NCBI GenBank assembly: GCA_003250395.1
Contig: QKGM01000007.1
Location: 1 to 64,000, forward strand
From: Bacteroidota bacterium
GTDB lineage: Bacteria > Bacteroidota > Bacteroidia > Bacteroidales > TTA-H9
DNA length: 64,000 nucleotides
Reading direction: 5' to 3'
Each line of letters begins with the position of its first letter. The first letter of the stretch is position 1. Positions 1-9,160 of the stretch are shown piece after piece. The position numbers and the translations under genes are program-made. The notes below the pieces were generated by a model that was given only the letters and a program-made list of their open reading frames with translations, was not told the DNA's origin and made no database searches.

Positions 1-322
1 GACCGGCGACGACGTCGTGGTGTTCGCCCTCCCGGGGGGCGTGGACAGGGTCGAGGACTTCTTCGCAGGCGGCCGTCATAAGATAAGAATAATTTCTGAG
101 GAATTTTGCCCGTTTGATAAATTGACGATTTCGAAGATATATTACATTAAATTCTTCGAATTTAGCTGTCTTATTATTCTCCTCTAGTGTAACCACGTCC
201 ACGGAATATCGGTCTTTGCTTAAATATTCAGCAAATGCCAATGTTCGATTGCTTGCAACCGAAACAATCGGAGGAAAATAAGTGGAGAGAATTATGATAT
301 GTCTCTTATTGGTTTTTGACAT
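1..322 (-). CDS. Glycosyltransferase N-terminus, truncated by window edge (partial)
   Basis: Minus-strand ORF from ATG at 322: MSKTNKRHIIILSTYFPPIVSVASNRTLAFAEYLSKDRYSVDVVTLEE..., a GT4-like N-terminus. The reading after about position 83 is doubtful because of a GC-rich junction. Confidence 0.6.
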   Translation of the reverse strand, partial: MSKTNKRHIIILSTYFPPIVSVASNRTLAFAEYLSKDRYSVDVVTLEENNKTAKFEEFNVIYLRNRQFIKRAKFLRNYSYLMTAACEEVLDPVHAPREGEHHDVVAG

Positions 323-328
323 ATTGTC

Positions 329-1231
329 TCAGCCCTTTAATAGGTCAATAATTGGCTTCAGCACCTTTTCTCGGGTAAAATGATTCTTTACGTAATCTAT
401 CCCTTCAATATTTTTTTGTAATTCTCCTTTTTGAAATAGGTCCATGTATTGCCTGATTCTCCTGATGATATCGTTGTCGTTTTTCACAAGCAAGGTAAGG
501 TGAAAAGGTTGAGAGTGTAATACATAGCGACCATAGAGTAATGACTCAAGTACAAAAAATGCGAATCCGTCATGCAAGGGAATTCTGAGTGTGATGCAGG
601 CTTTGGCAAAGGCAGTTGTCATATCCTGTACCCAGCCAAGGAAAATAATATTGGAAGGGACTTCTTGTCCTTTGCCATCCATTCCGGCAACATAAAACCT
701 GCATTCAGGTAATTCTTGGGCAATAGTAATCAACCTGGAGAATCCGTAATACTCTGGATTTGATTCCGGAATATAAATCAGAACGCCAAAATTATCGGGA
801 AACGGAATCATTGGTATATTTTGCTCCACAGTCATAAGCGGCTGAAAAGTTGCTTTTATTCCAATCGTTTCCAGCTCTTCTATAAGCCATTGGGCAACAG
901 CTAAATGTATAGGTCTCGTGATAAACTTTCTTTTAGCCTTTTTAACACGAATATCCTCAAGAGCCTGGATTACATCACTCCCCACCCAATGAAAAACTAT
1001 CCTCTTTCGCAATATCACTGCTAACCATATGACCTTACTCCCTGAAAGGGCTCCGTTGACCGAATACAGACAATTGCAAAACCATACTAACAGAAGATAT
1101 TGTAACCTGTCTTTTATAGAGTAATATGTGTTGAGGTAAACGTATTTGGATGATGGGTCGAATTCCTGTAGCTGCTTTGCAATTTTGTTGCCAAAAAATG
1201 GAAGGCCGGTGATTAATATGAGTCTTCGCAT
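329..1231 (-). CDS. Glycosyltransferase-like protein
   Basis: 300 aa ORF; GT-B-like pattern (HWVGSDV, IPLHDGFAFFVLESLLYGRYVLHSQPF); next to a flippase and another GT. Confidence 0.6.
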   Translation of the reverse strand: MRRLILITGLPFFGNKIAKQLQEFDPSSKYVYLNTYYSIKDRLQYLLLVWFCNCLYSVNGALSGSKVIWLAVILRKRIVFHWVGSDVIQALEDIRVKKAKRKFITRPIHLAVAQWLIEELETIGIKATFQPLMTVEQNIPMIPFPDNFGVLIYIPESNPEYYGFSRLITIAQELPECRFYVAGMDGKGQEVPSNIIFLGWVQDMTTAFAKACITLRIPLHDGFAFFVLESLLYGRYVLHSQPFHLTLLVKNDNDIIRRIRQYMDLFQKGELQKNIEGIDYVKNHFTREKVLKPIIDLLKG

Positions 1232-1234
1232 GCG

Positions 1235-2509
1235 TTATGTTTGTTGGGATAATGTTGCCAATTTCAGATACCATCTGATTAAAAATGTATAGTACACGAG
1301 CATTACCCCGCTAAGCATGTAAAAACCCGTCATAACATTGTGAGATACATAACCACCGTAAAATATGGAAAGTAAAATCAAAGAATTTCCAATAAGACTA
1401 ATAAGAAAGGCAATCTTTTGTTTGCCGATGATTAGCGGGAGAGTAGAAACAGGGCTGGTAATGAAATTAACACATAACCATGGTGCAATAGCTCCGGCAT
1501 AGAGGCCTGCTGAATACCAGGCCTTACCCAGAAGGAAAGAAAACAGTGGGCCACCAAACAACACCACCATACTAAATCCTGGAATTGCTATAAATGCAAG
1601 ACCTTTGATTAGTTTAAGCGTTAAGTCTTTTATGCTTTCGCCTCTGGCAATGCGACTGGAAGCCTGCTGGAAATAAATCTGGCCAATAGCAGTCCCGATA
1701 AGTGATGATGGTGCTGCCAATAACCTAAATGTTCTGGAATATGATCCTACAATTGTATCTGAAAAAAAGTAAGACAACAGGAAGATCAGCAGACTTTGTT
1801 GCAATATGTCGGTAAAGGCATGCAGGCTGTTTATTTTCGGAAAATCACTATAGCGTTTTGCCATTAGTAATATTTCTTTTCGATTAATCAGTCTCAGCTG
1901 CCGAAAATCCGCCTTTTTCACGAAACTAATTATTGTAACAAAAGAAATCGATATACCACCCAGGTAGGACCAAATTAACCCGGCATGACCAGTCTTAAGA
2001 AACCCGGTTCCAAGATTTAATAAAGCATTGGTTGTAGTTTGGGCTACTCTGCCTGTAGAAACTCCGGCAAACTGTTTTTGTCTTGTCATCCAGTAATTCA
2101 CAATCTGATAACTCCCCGTTAATAGTACACTGAGCGGAATAAGAAATAAATATGGCCCGACGGTATGATTGTTAAGCAAAGTGCATATACCATGATTGAA
2201 TATTGATATCACTATCAGAGAAACTACTGCTACTCCGCAGCATATCATAAAAGAAAGTGCAACAATGTTGATAGATTGCCGGTTGGTCTTCGGAAGCATG
2301 ATGGCTAGTTCATAGCGTCCGGTAGCTATAATAACAAACAGATTGGCTACACTTATATAGAGGGCCAGAACAGCAAATTGCGGAGGGGTAAATAATCGGG
2401 TAAGGATAGGTTCAAAAGCAAATGGGATCAATTGCGCAAGAGCACTACCCGTAAACAGCGTTAAAAAATTCCTGGCTGTTTCGTTATTTATAAAACGAAA
2501 TTTTACCAT
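1235..2509 (-). CDS. Wzx-type polysaccharide flippase / lipopolysaccharide biosynthesis protein
   Basis: 424 aa with many TM segments; N-terminus LTLFTGSALAQLIPFAFEPILTRLFTPPQFAVLALY is typical of polysaccharide biosynthesis proteins. Confidence 0.85.
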   Translation of the reverse strand: MVKFRFINNETARNFLTLFTGSALAQLIPFAFEPILTRLFTPPQFAVLALYISVANLFVIIATGRYELAIMLPKTNRQSINIVALSFMICCGVAVVSLIVISIFNHGICTLLNNHTVGPYLFLIPLSVLLTGSYQIVNYWMTRQKQFAGVSTGRVAQTTTNALLNLGTGFLKTGHAGLIWSYLGGISISFVTIISFVKKADFRQLRLINRKEILLMAKRYSDFPKINSLHAFTDILQQSLLIFLLSYFFSDTIVGSYSRTFRLLAAPSSLIGTAIGQIYFQQASSRIARGESIKDLTLKLIKGLAFIAIPGFSMVVLFGGPLFSFLLGKAWYSAGLYAGAIAPWLCVNFITSPVSTLPLIIGKQKIAFLISLIGNSLILLSIFYGGYVSHNVMTGFYMLSGVMLVYYTFLIRWYLKLATLSQQT

Positions 2510-2660
2510 CAGTAGTCTTCATGTCAGGTTTTTAAGTGATCCCATGCCTTTTGTCTTGTCTGTTAGTTCTGTATATAGTGTCAAATATGCCTGACTATTT
2601 ATTCTTCAAGTTCAGAAAACAACCCATTTATTTTTATTTTGGCTTTGGGTGATGCGAAGC

Positions 2661-3728
2661 CTATTTGATGCCTAATTTTTGATCAGTCAGAGAAAAATCG
2701 CTTAATATTCTCAGATACTTGTCAAAGACGAAATATTGGATCATGACGAAAGAGCTATCCTTTCCAACCAGTGCATACATTCTGTCCATATTGAACTGGT
2801 TTCCATATAACTCAGTATTTGCTTCACCCACTTCCATTCGCCAGGCTGTCATTGAACTTTCACTCCCATCATTGTCGATGACATTAAGCGTAAAAAAAGG
2901 CTGACTATTGATTATTGAATCGCGTTTGTGCGGATTAATATCACTGAGGAATGCTTCAAATTTTACACTGTTAAAAGCAGTCAGGTAGGAGAGTGCTTTC
3001 AGTGTATCAAAGGGTGCTACGGGTGCATAATGAATACCTCCTGATAAGGAAAGCGTGCGATTACCATTGTTGACAATTGAAAATGAGTGTTCGGGGGTTT
3101 CCGGATAACTCATCTTTACAGATTTCATCTGATCCAATTGCATGGCAAATATCGTGTGGTCTCGCCAATCGGATGGATTGGTGAAATAGCGTGCCTGTAC
3201 AAATCCCCGAAAACCGGGTTGGTAGACTATAAAAGGTATTGAAGAGCCCTCCATAAGCATATAGGTGCCGATATTATCACGGGCAACATCGCCCACATAG
3301 TATGTCTTTGTTAGTCTCTCCTTCATGAACAGGTTGAGCCCAAACCAGTCTATCAATGGTTTCATCTGATATATTTCCACTTTAATAGCATTGGCGGCCA
3401 TGATCTTCAATATATTGGCAGATGCTTTTTCTGCAACCGGACTTTCAACTGCCAGTTGAGAGGCAACGCCAAGAAAGGATTCAATTATCATTTTATGACC
3501 TTTGCTGGAATGATTTACAAGCCAACCTCCATTGGCACTGTCACGACTGATAAGTACACTTCGACCATTCTTATCGGCCATAAAAAATCGGGTAACTGTT
3601 GTTGTATCATCAATAGCAAACTGGCTGTCAGATTCATTGAAAGCTGATGAATTGCGGCTAAAATAAACCAAAATAGCTAACGCCACCAGTACAAAAGATA
3701 TGAGTAATAAACGGAGGTTCTTTTTCAT
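2661..3728 (-). CDS. DUF4340-like membrane-anchored protein
   Basis: 355 aa, N-terminal TM, then VTRFFMADKNGRSVLISRDSANGGWLVN... YYVGDVARDNIGTYMLMEG pattern. Confidence 0.6.
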   Translation of the reverse strand: MKKNLRLLLISFVLVALAILVYFSRNSSAFNESDSQFAIDDTTTVTRFFMADKNGRSVLISRDSANGGWLVNHSSKGHKMIIESFLGVASQLAVESPVAEKASANILKIMAANAIKVEIYQMKPLIDWFGLNLFMKERLTKTYYVGDVARDNIGTYMLMEGSSIPFIVYQPGFRGFVQARYFTNPSDWRDHTIFAMQLDQMKSVKMSYPETPEHSFSIVNNGNRTLSLSGGIHYAPVAPFDTLKALSYLTAFNSVKFEAFLSDINPHKRDSIINSQPFFTLNVIDNDGSESSMTAWRMEVGEANTELYGNQFNMDRMYALVGKDSSFVMIQYFVFDKYLRILSDFSLTDQKLGIK

Positions 3729-3770
3729 AGAAATAGAATGAAACGATTGATTTTATACCAGGATATTGTG

Positions 3771-3778
3771 CAAAAGTA
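3771..3778 (-). promoter_or_regulatory. Bacteroidota -7 box (TACTTTTG) upstream of DUF4340-like gene
   Basis: caaaagta on + strand, 43 nt upstream of the start codon. Confidence 0.55.
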
Positions 3779-3851
3779 CATAAAATAGGGCTCAGGTGAT
3801 GCGGTTAAGGTTTGCCGGTGGTTTTATTACCTTTGCAGAACAGATAGAGAT

Positions 3852-4625
3852 ATGCTACAACTATATACATCCGAAACAGGAGATGGTTTTCCTTTGATCA
3901 TTCTGCATGGTTTATTGGGAATGGGTGATAATTGGGCAATGATTGCCAAAAAACTTTCCGGGAGTTTCAGGGTAATTGTACCTGATTTGAGAAATCATGG
4001 CAGATCGCCGCATACTATCGACCATTCATATGAATTAATGGCTGAGGATATTTTCAACCTTTGTAAAACCAGGGGGTACGAAAAGGTTCATTTGCTGGGT
4101 CATTCAATGGGGGGGAAGGTAGCCATGACATTGGCCTGCAGCGAACCTTCGTTTGTGAACAAACTCATCGTTGCTGATATTGGCCCTGGCGCATACGCTG
4201 ATGCAAGCCGTCATATAAGCCTCCTTAATGTGATGATGGGTATTCGCCCCGGGGATTTTACTACACGCAGCGAAGTCGATAAAGCGTTATCGATGAAGAT
4301 TACTGACCAGCGAACCAGAATGTTCCTGCTTAAGAACCTGACCAGAAATGAAAACAATAAACTTTCCTGGAAAGCAAATCTGTCAGTTCTGCTATCAAAA
4401 AGTCAAAAAATACTGGAAGGTATCTCCCCGGATGGATTATTCACTGGAAAGTCGTTGTTTTTAAGAGGGGCTTTGTCAGATTATATATCTGAAGAGCAAT
4501 GTGAGATAATATATAAACAGTTCCCCTCGGCCAGTATCGTGACTATCAATGATGCAGGCCATTGGATACATGCTGATGCTACAGAAGTATTCACCCGGTA
4601 TGTCTTTGATTTTCTTACTTCCTGA
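3852..4625 (+). CDS. Alpha/beta hydrolase (YbfF-like esterase)
   Basis: LHGLLGMGDNW, DLRNHGRS, GHSMGGKVAM nucleophile elbow, GHWIHADA catalytic His. Confidence 0.9.
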   Translation: MLQLYTSETGDGFPLIILHGLLGMGDNWAMIAKKLSGSFRVIVPDLRNHGRSPHTIDHSYELMAEDIFNLCKTRGYEKVHLLGHSMGGKVAMTLACSEPSFVNKLIVADIGPGAYADASRHISLLNVMMGIRPGDFTTRSEVDKALSMKITDQRTRMFLLKNLTRNENNKLSWKANLSVLLSKSQKILEGISPDGLFTGKSLFLRGALSDYISEEQCEIIYKQFPSASIVTINDAGHWIHADATEVFTRYVFDFLTS

Positions 4626-5062
4626 TCAGTATAACATATAGGATTAATTGATCAGATGTATACTGAAAAGAATTGGATTCTTTGTTTTTCTATTCAAAAA
4701 TATCATGATTGATTAATAAACGCAGTTGATTACGTGGTATTCACTGACCAGGAAGTTTTAGGGCTCTCTGTTGTTTTGCTTTTTTGCGGCTGTTAGTGAA
4801 TCATTTTCCTATGACTAAATTGTCTGGAATCAGTTCATGCCGATGCCAGTCAGGAGTAACCGGAGATGTTTATCCGTAATTTTTCGGTTAAGTAGAAACT
4901 CCAATCACTCCTCGTTACAGTGACACAATCGGGTTTAGCCTATTTTAGTGGTATCCTGAATTTATTTATGATTTTGGTATTGCAGTACTTTTCCATTTGT
5001 CGGTTTCGACGAGGATTATTCTAATCAGTTTGAAGGAAAAGTGGCATCATTGCCATCGGTTG

Positions 5063-5875
5063 TTAGCGTCTTAAAGGCCTGCGTCTTGATGTTCTGTAGT
5101 ATGTGGATTTCTTCTTCGAGAGCAAAAGACCTCTGCTGAGGTTGTACTTAAGTCCAAACGCCGGAAAAACAAAATAATCATCCTGTGTCCCTGCCTGAAG
5201 CCCATCAAAGCGATCGCTTTTAATATGGTAGAATGTTACTTCAAATACGACATCCCAGTTTGGTGTTAGATATTTATTGATTCCAATACCGGCATATAAG
5301 GCAGTCTCATTTATTGGTTCTCGGTTCCATTTGTCTGTCAGAATTTCTTCTCCTGAATCCAGGTTTTTGAGTTTTGTTCTTATGTTCACAAGTCCGCCAC
5401 CTACTAAGCCATATAAGTATATGTCGGGGAAAACTTCGTTGGGTACACTGAATAGGTTAATAAAATCAACCATAATGTTTCCCCCGATCAGAATACTTGA
5501 TCCATCAACTAATCGGTTTACCTGAGTGTTTTCAGAGGTAAATCCCCCGTATGTGACTCTTGCCTGCAGCGCGAGCCATGGATTGATCTTGTTAGCAATT
5601 ACAAGCTGCCCCGAAAGCTTGCTTTCATTCAGGATTTTATTAAATGCATCTTTCCCATCCATACTTAGATCTCCGTAATATAACCCCGGGCCAATATCGA
5701 CCTGAACAGACCAGTTTTCAGTAACTAACCTGGTTAATTTGTTCTTGAAAGTATTTCTTGAGCCTAAGTTTCTGGATTGTGCAGGGGCTGTATTTCCGAG
5801 AAAAATAAATGCAGATATCAGCACCAATGTTATAATTGGTGATAAAGCATTCTCCACTCGTTTCATAAAGTCCAT
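5063..5875 (-). CDS. Outer-membrane beta-barrel protein
   Basis: 270 aa, signal peptide, alternating beta-strand pattern, basic C-terminal tail. Confidence 0.6.
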   Translation of the reverse strand: MDFMKRVENALSPIITLVLISAFIFLGNTAPAQSRNLGSRNTFKNKLTRLVTENWSVQVDIGPGLYYGDLSMDGKDAFNKILNESKLSGQLVIANKINPWLALQARVTYGGFTSENTQVNRLVDGSSILIGGNIMVDFINLFSVPNEVFPDIYLYGLVGGGLVNIRTKLKNLDSGEEILTDKWNREPINETALYAGIGINKYLTPNWDVVFEVTFYHIKSDRFDGLQAGTQDDYFVFPAFGLKYNLSRGLLLSKKKSTYYRTSRRRPLRR

Positions 5876-5943
5876 GCCCGTTTTACCTTAAATGTTGATA
5901 ATAGGTTACAATTAAATCAACGTTGATAGAGATGATTTGTTTT

Positions 5944-6810
5944 CTATTTATCAGAAGATTCTGATTGCGAAACATCTTCTGGTTTTCTTCCTACTCTGGC
6001 TGCTATGATGATGCTGAGTTCATACAGTGCCAGTAATGGTATAGTTACCATGATCTGGCTGAAAATGTCAGGAGGAGTTATGATTCCTGCAAGGATAAGA
6101 ATAATTATAGCCATGACCTTACGAAATTTTCGCATAATGCCGGCTGTAATAATTCCAATTTTCGCCAACACAAATACCAATACAGGTAGTTCAAAAACAA
6201 GCCCCACTGAAAATGTAAGCGAAGTGAGAGTAGAAATGTAAGAGGAGAGCGAAACCTGATTTTGAACAGCCCCTGATACCTGATAAGTACCCAGAAAGTT
6301 GACAGTAAGTGGAACCAACAGGTAATAACTAAAGGCGGTACCAAAAAGAAACAGGGCAGAGATGATCAGAACCGCTCCTGAGGAATAGCGTCGTTCACGT
6401 TCATGCAGGGCTGGTTTTACGAATTTCCAGAGTTCCCAGATAATATATGGAAAACCAGCAATTATTCCAGCCATTAGACTAATATACATGTGGGTCATGA
6501 ACTGTCCCGACATGGTAATATTGATAATTTGTAATGAGGAATTGTCAAGACATAATTCGGGAGTATGCATCCATTGGCCGAATTCGCAAAGCCATCGCAC
6601 CGTGGGAAAGTCGGGGCTCAGTGGCGCCAGAATAATCCGGTCGAAAATGAACTCCCTGTTCATCATTGCTACGATGGCAATAATTACTATCACAATAACA
6701 GACCTGACCAAACGCCATCGTAACTCGCTAAGGTGATCCCAAAACGACATATCCCGCTGCGTCTCAGGTTTAGGTTTTCCTTTTTTTCTATTAGAGAGAA
6801 TTTCGGCCAA
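5944..6810 (-). CDS. tatC: Sec-independent protein translocase TatC
   Basis: MSFWDHLSELRWRLVRS signature, FPYIIWELWKFVKPAL, ITPPDIFSQ. Confidence 0.95.
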   Translation of the reverse strand: MAEILSNRKKGKPKPETQRDMSFWDHLSELRWRLVRSVIVIVIIAIVAMMNREFIFDRIILAPLSPDFPTVRWLCEFGQWMHTPELCLDNSSLQIINITMSGQFMTHMYISLMAGIIAGFPYIIWELWKFVKPALHERERRYSSGAVLIISALFLFGTAFSYYLLVPLTVNFLGTYQVSGAVQNQVSLSSYISTLTSLTFSVGLVFELPVLVFVLAKIGIITAGIMRKFRKVMAIIILILAGIITPPDIFSQIMVTIPLLALYELSIIIAARVGRKPEDVSQSESSDK

Positions 6811-6832
6811 AATGTAAATATTCGTTCAATGG

Positions 6833-6840
6833 CAAAAGTA
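6833..6840 (-). promoter_or_regulatory. Bacteroidota -7 box (TACTTTTG) upstream of tatC
   Basis: caaaagta on + strand, 23 nt upstream of the start codon. Confidence 0.55.
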
Positions 6841-6903
6841 CAAAATCAGAAACTATATCATTGCCTTTACGAAGGTTTCTGCTATTTTCGCATAAAAACT
6901 GTT

Positions 6904-7431
6904 ATGGTTAATGAAGAAGATATTCGCCGCGAAACTGTAACCAGCGTTGCCCGCCAGATGCTGATCGCTGCAAGGACTGCCCCCAAAGGACGTGGCAGAG
7001 ACACTATTATTGCCGCGATGGCGACTGATGAAGAACGGTATAGAATTGCTGATAAAATGGAGCAGATTGCCATTAGTGAGAACCTGACATTTTTCGCCCG
7101 TGATGCATCTAATCTCAGAAGGAGTGATGCATTGATTTTATTGGGAACCCGGATTGAACCTTTAGGGTTAACATATTGTGGCTATTGCGGGTTTGATAGT
7201 TGTGGAGCCAAGAATGGTTTCCCTGCCGTTCCCTGTGCTATAAATCTTACCGATCTTGGAATTGCACTTGGCTCTGCCGTGAATGTGGCATCTCAATACC
7301 ACGTTGATAACCGCATCATGTATTCTGCCGGGAGGGGTGCACTTGAAATTGGCCTTTTTGAAGAAGGAGTTTCGGTCGTTTTTGCTATTCCGCTCAGTGT
7401 AAGTTCAAAGAGCCCTTACTTTGACCGATAA
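6904..7431 (+). CDS. DUF2148 ferredoxin-domain protein
   Basis: Start at ATG 6904 preferred over the longer ORF start at 6733; VARQMLIAARTAPKGRGRD, YCGYCGFDSCGAKNG. Confidence 0.85.
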   Translation: MVNEEDIRRETVTSVARQMLIAARTAPKGRGRDTIIAAMATDEERYRIADKMEQIAISENLTFFARDASNLRRSDALILLGTRIEPLGLTYCGYCGFDSCGAKNGFPAVPCAINLTDLGIALGSAVNVASQYHVDNRIMYSAGRGALEIGLFEEGVSVVFAIPLSVSSKSPYFDR

Positions 7432-7895
7432 ACCGGAAGGGACCAGGGAGGATTGGTTATAAACCCATTCTTTATCAAAATCCATAACCCGGCCAGTATA
7501 GCCTCAGCTGTATTGTGGTTTAGAACTCCTGCGACAGGCTGACTGCCCCAATGGCATGCAATGGTAGCATAGGCGACCGATAGCCCTTTAAGATCTCTGC
7601 AATACTGCCATTCTGATTGATTTATCAGATTTAGCCTCCATTCTTCTGCATGAAGGGTTTCTATCGTCCACCCTGTCCGTACAGCCATTGTTATCCATAA
7701 TTCTGAGATACGACCACCACCTTCCAGGACTAAAATCCCGGGTTCATTGAATTGAACAAGGATCGATCTGATTGCCCTCTTCAGCCGTTCTGTTGAACCA
7801 TAATTCTGCGACCGGTACCAAAGCAGCTTACCGTTTGATGTCCAGCAGGCAAGCCCTGTTTTAACACCCAGATCCACTGAAAGGAGTACTGTCAT
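7416..7895 (-). CDS. Small RuvC/RNase H-fold-like protein
   Basis: 159 aa; VDLGVKTGLA, LVLEGGGRI, NHNTAEAILAGLWIL acidic-motif order typical of RuvC-like folds. Confidence 0.6.
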   Translation of the reverse strand: MTVLLSVDLGVKTGLACWTSNGKLLWYRSQNYGSTERLKRAIRSILVQFNEPGILVLEGGGRISELWITMAVRTGWTIETLHAEEWRLNLINQSEWQYCRDLKGLSVAYATIACHWGSQPVAGVLNHNTAEAILAGLWILIKNGFITNPPWSLPVYRSK

Positions 7896-8614
7896 CGAGT
7901 CTGGAAGTTGAGATAGAAATCGCCCGTTAAAGTTTTATAGGCCTCTGAAAACGATCCATCCTCATTATGAACATACAATTCGGTAATGGTCACAGCGTCG
8001 GGATGCTGTAGTCTGAATTCTAACAGCCACCGGTGTGGAGCTTTCTTCGGATCAGATTTAATCAGGCATTTACGGGTAAGATAAAGACCTTTTTGATGAG
8101 CCAATTCTTCGAAGATATTACCCTCGGCAGAGGGTAATATAAATACTGCCCTGCCATTATCGTTTAATAGTTTTAACGATCCATCGATCAAATCCGGGAA
8201 ATTAAGTGAATCGTTGTGCCGGGCATTGTTGCGGCGTGTATTACCGGGTACACGCAAACTGTTGATGAACCAGGGCGGGTTACTGACTATAAGGTCAAAC
8301 TTTTTAATTGGCGATAAGGCGAAGCATTGTAACGACTGGTTATAAACCATGAGTCTGTGTTCCCATTTGCTTGAAGCAAAATTCAATCGTGTTTCTTCTG
8401 TTGAATCACTGTCGATATCAATGGCTGTAATTGTAAGGCTGGTAGAACGCGACGCCAGGATGAGTGAAATTACTCCGCAACCGGTTCCTATGTCGAGGGC
8501 ATTTGCCGCACCATCCAACTCGACCCATGCACCAAGCAACACGGCGTCTGTGCCTACTTTCATCGTGCTCCTGTGGTGTTCGACTTCAAAGGTTTTGAAA
8601 CGAAACCGGTTCAA
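7892..8614 (-). CDS. tRNA1(Val) (adenine-N6)-methyltransferase-like SAM methyltransferase
   Basis: ALDIGTGCGVISLILA, DLIVSNPPWF (NPPF/W motif); N-terminal FRFKTFEVEHHRSTMKVGTDAVLLGAW. Confidence 0.88.
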   Translation of the reverse strand: MNRFRFKTFEVEHHRSTMKVGTDAVLLGAWVELDGAANALDIGTGCGVISLILASRSTSLTITAIDIDSDSTEETRLNFASSKWEHRLMVYNQSLQCFALSPIKKFDLIVSNPPWFINSLRVPGNTRRNNARHNDSLNFPDLIDGSLKLLNDNGRAVFILPSAEGNIFEELAHQKGLYLTRKCLIKSDPKKAPHRWLLEFRLQHPDAVTITELYVHNEDGSFSEAYKTLTGDFYLNFQTR

Positions 8615-8618
8615 TACA

Positions 8619-9149
8619 TTATTTTTTTAGGTAAATATCCAACAGGCCAGGAGGCAGGTTCATATAAAATTTCTGTTCTTCGCGTGCAATGCGGTCAATG
8701 AAAGGATCGGCCAAAGGGACAAGAATTTCGGTCCCCTCGCGATCAATGCTGAGGAGCGGATTATTGGAAAGGTCGTAAACATCAGCTATGGAGCCTACTA
8801 ATCCGGTATTGATATCTATTAGCTGAAATCCAATAATTTCGTGGTAGTAAAACTTGTTTCCTTCCAACCGGGGTAAGCGGGTTAACGGGAGATATAAATC
8901 ATAGCCAACTAACTGTTGAGCTTTTTCAATGGAGTCTATATCTTCAAGTTTGACATAGGCAAGCTGTTTATTGCCCATACTGATTTTCTGTATGAAAAAA
9001 GGTACCAGAGCATCATCTATATCAACCAAAACGCTATCGAGCTGTTGGTAAGCGAGCGGATCATCAACATCGAGCCAAAAGGAGAGTTCTCCCAGGTTGC
9101 CATGAGTCCGGCTTATATTTCCCAGTTGGAAGCAATCGTCTTTAGTCAT
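8619..9149 (-). CDS. rimM: 16S rRNA processing protein RimM
   Basis: LGNISRTHGNLGELSFWLDVDDP..., GSIADVYDLSNNPLLSI, LVPLADPFI; start at 9149 preferred. Confidence 0.9.
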   Translation of the reverse strand: MTKDDCFQLGNISRTHGNLGELSFWLDVDDPLAYQQLDSVLVDIDDALVPFFIQKISMGNKQLAYVKLEDIDSIEKAQQLVGYDLYLPLTRLPRLEGNKFYYHEIIGFQLIDINTGLVGSIADVYDLSNNPLLSIDREGTEILVPLADPFIDRIAREEQKFYMNLPPGLLDIYLKK

Positions 9150-9160
9150 AAATGCCAGCT

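Noticed and set aside
6733-6903. N-terminal extension of the DUF2148 ORF
   Set aside because: Overlaps the tatC start and its promoter box. Family-like sequence begins at ATG 6904.
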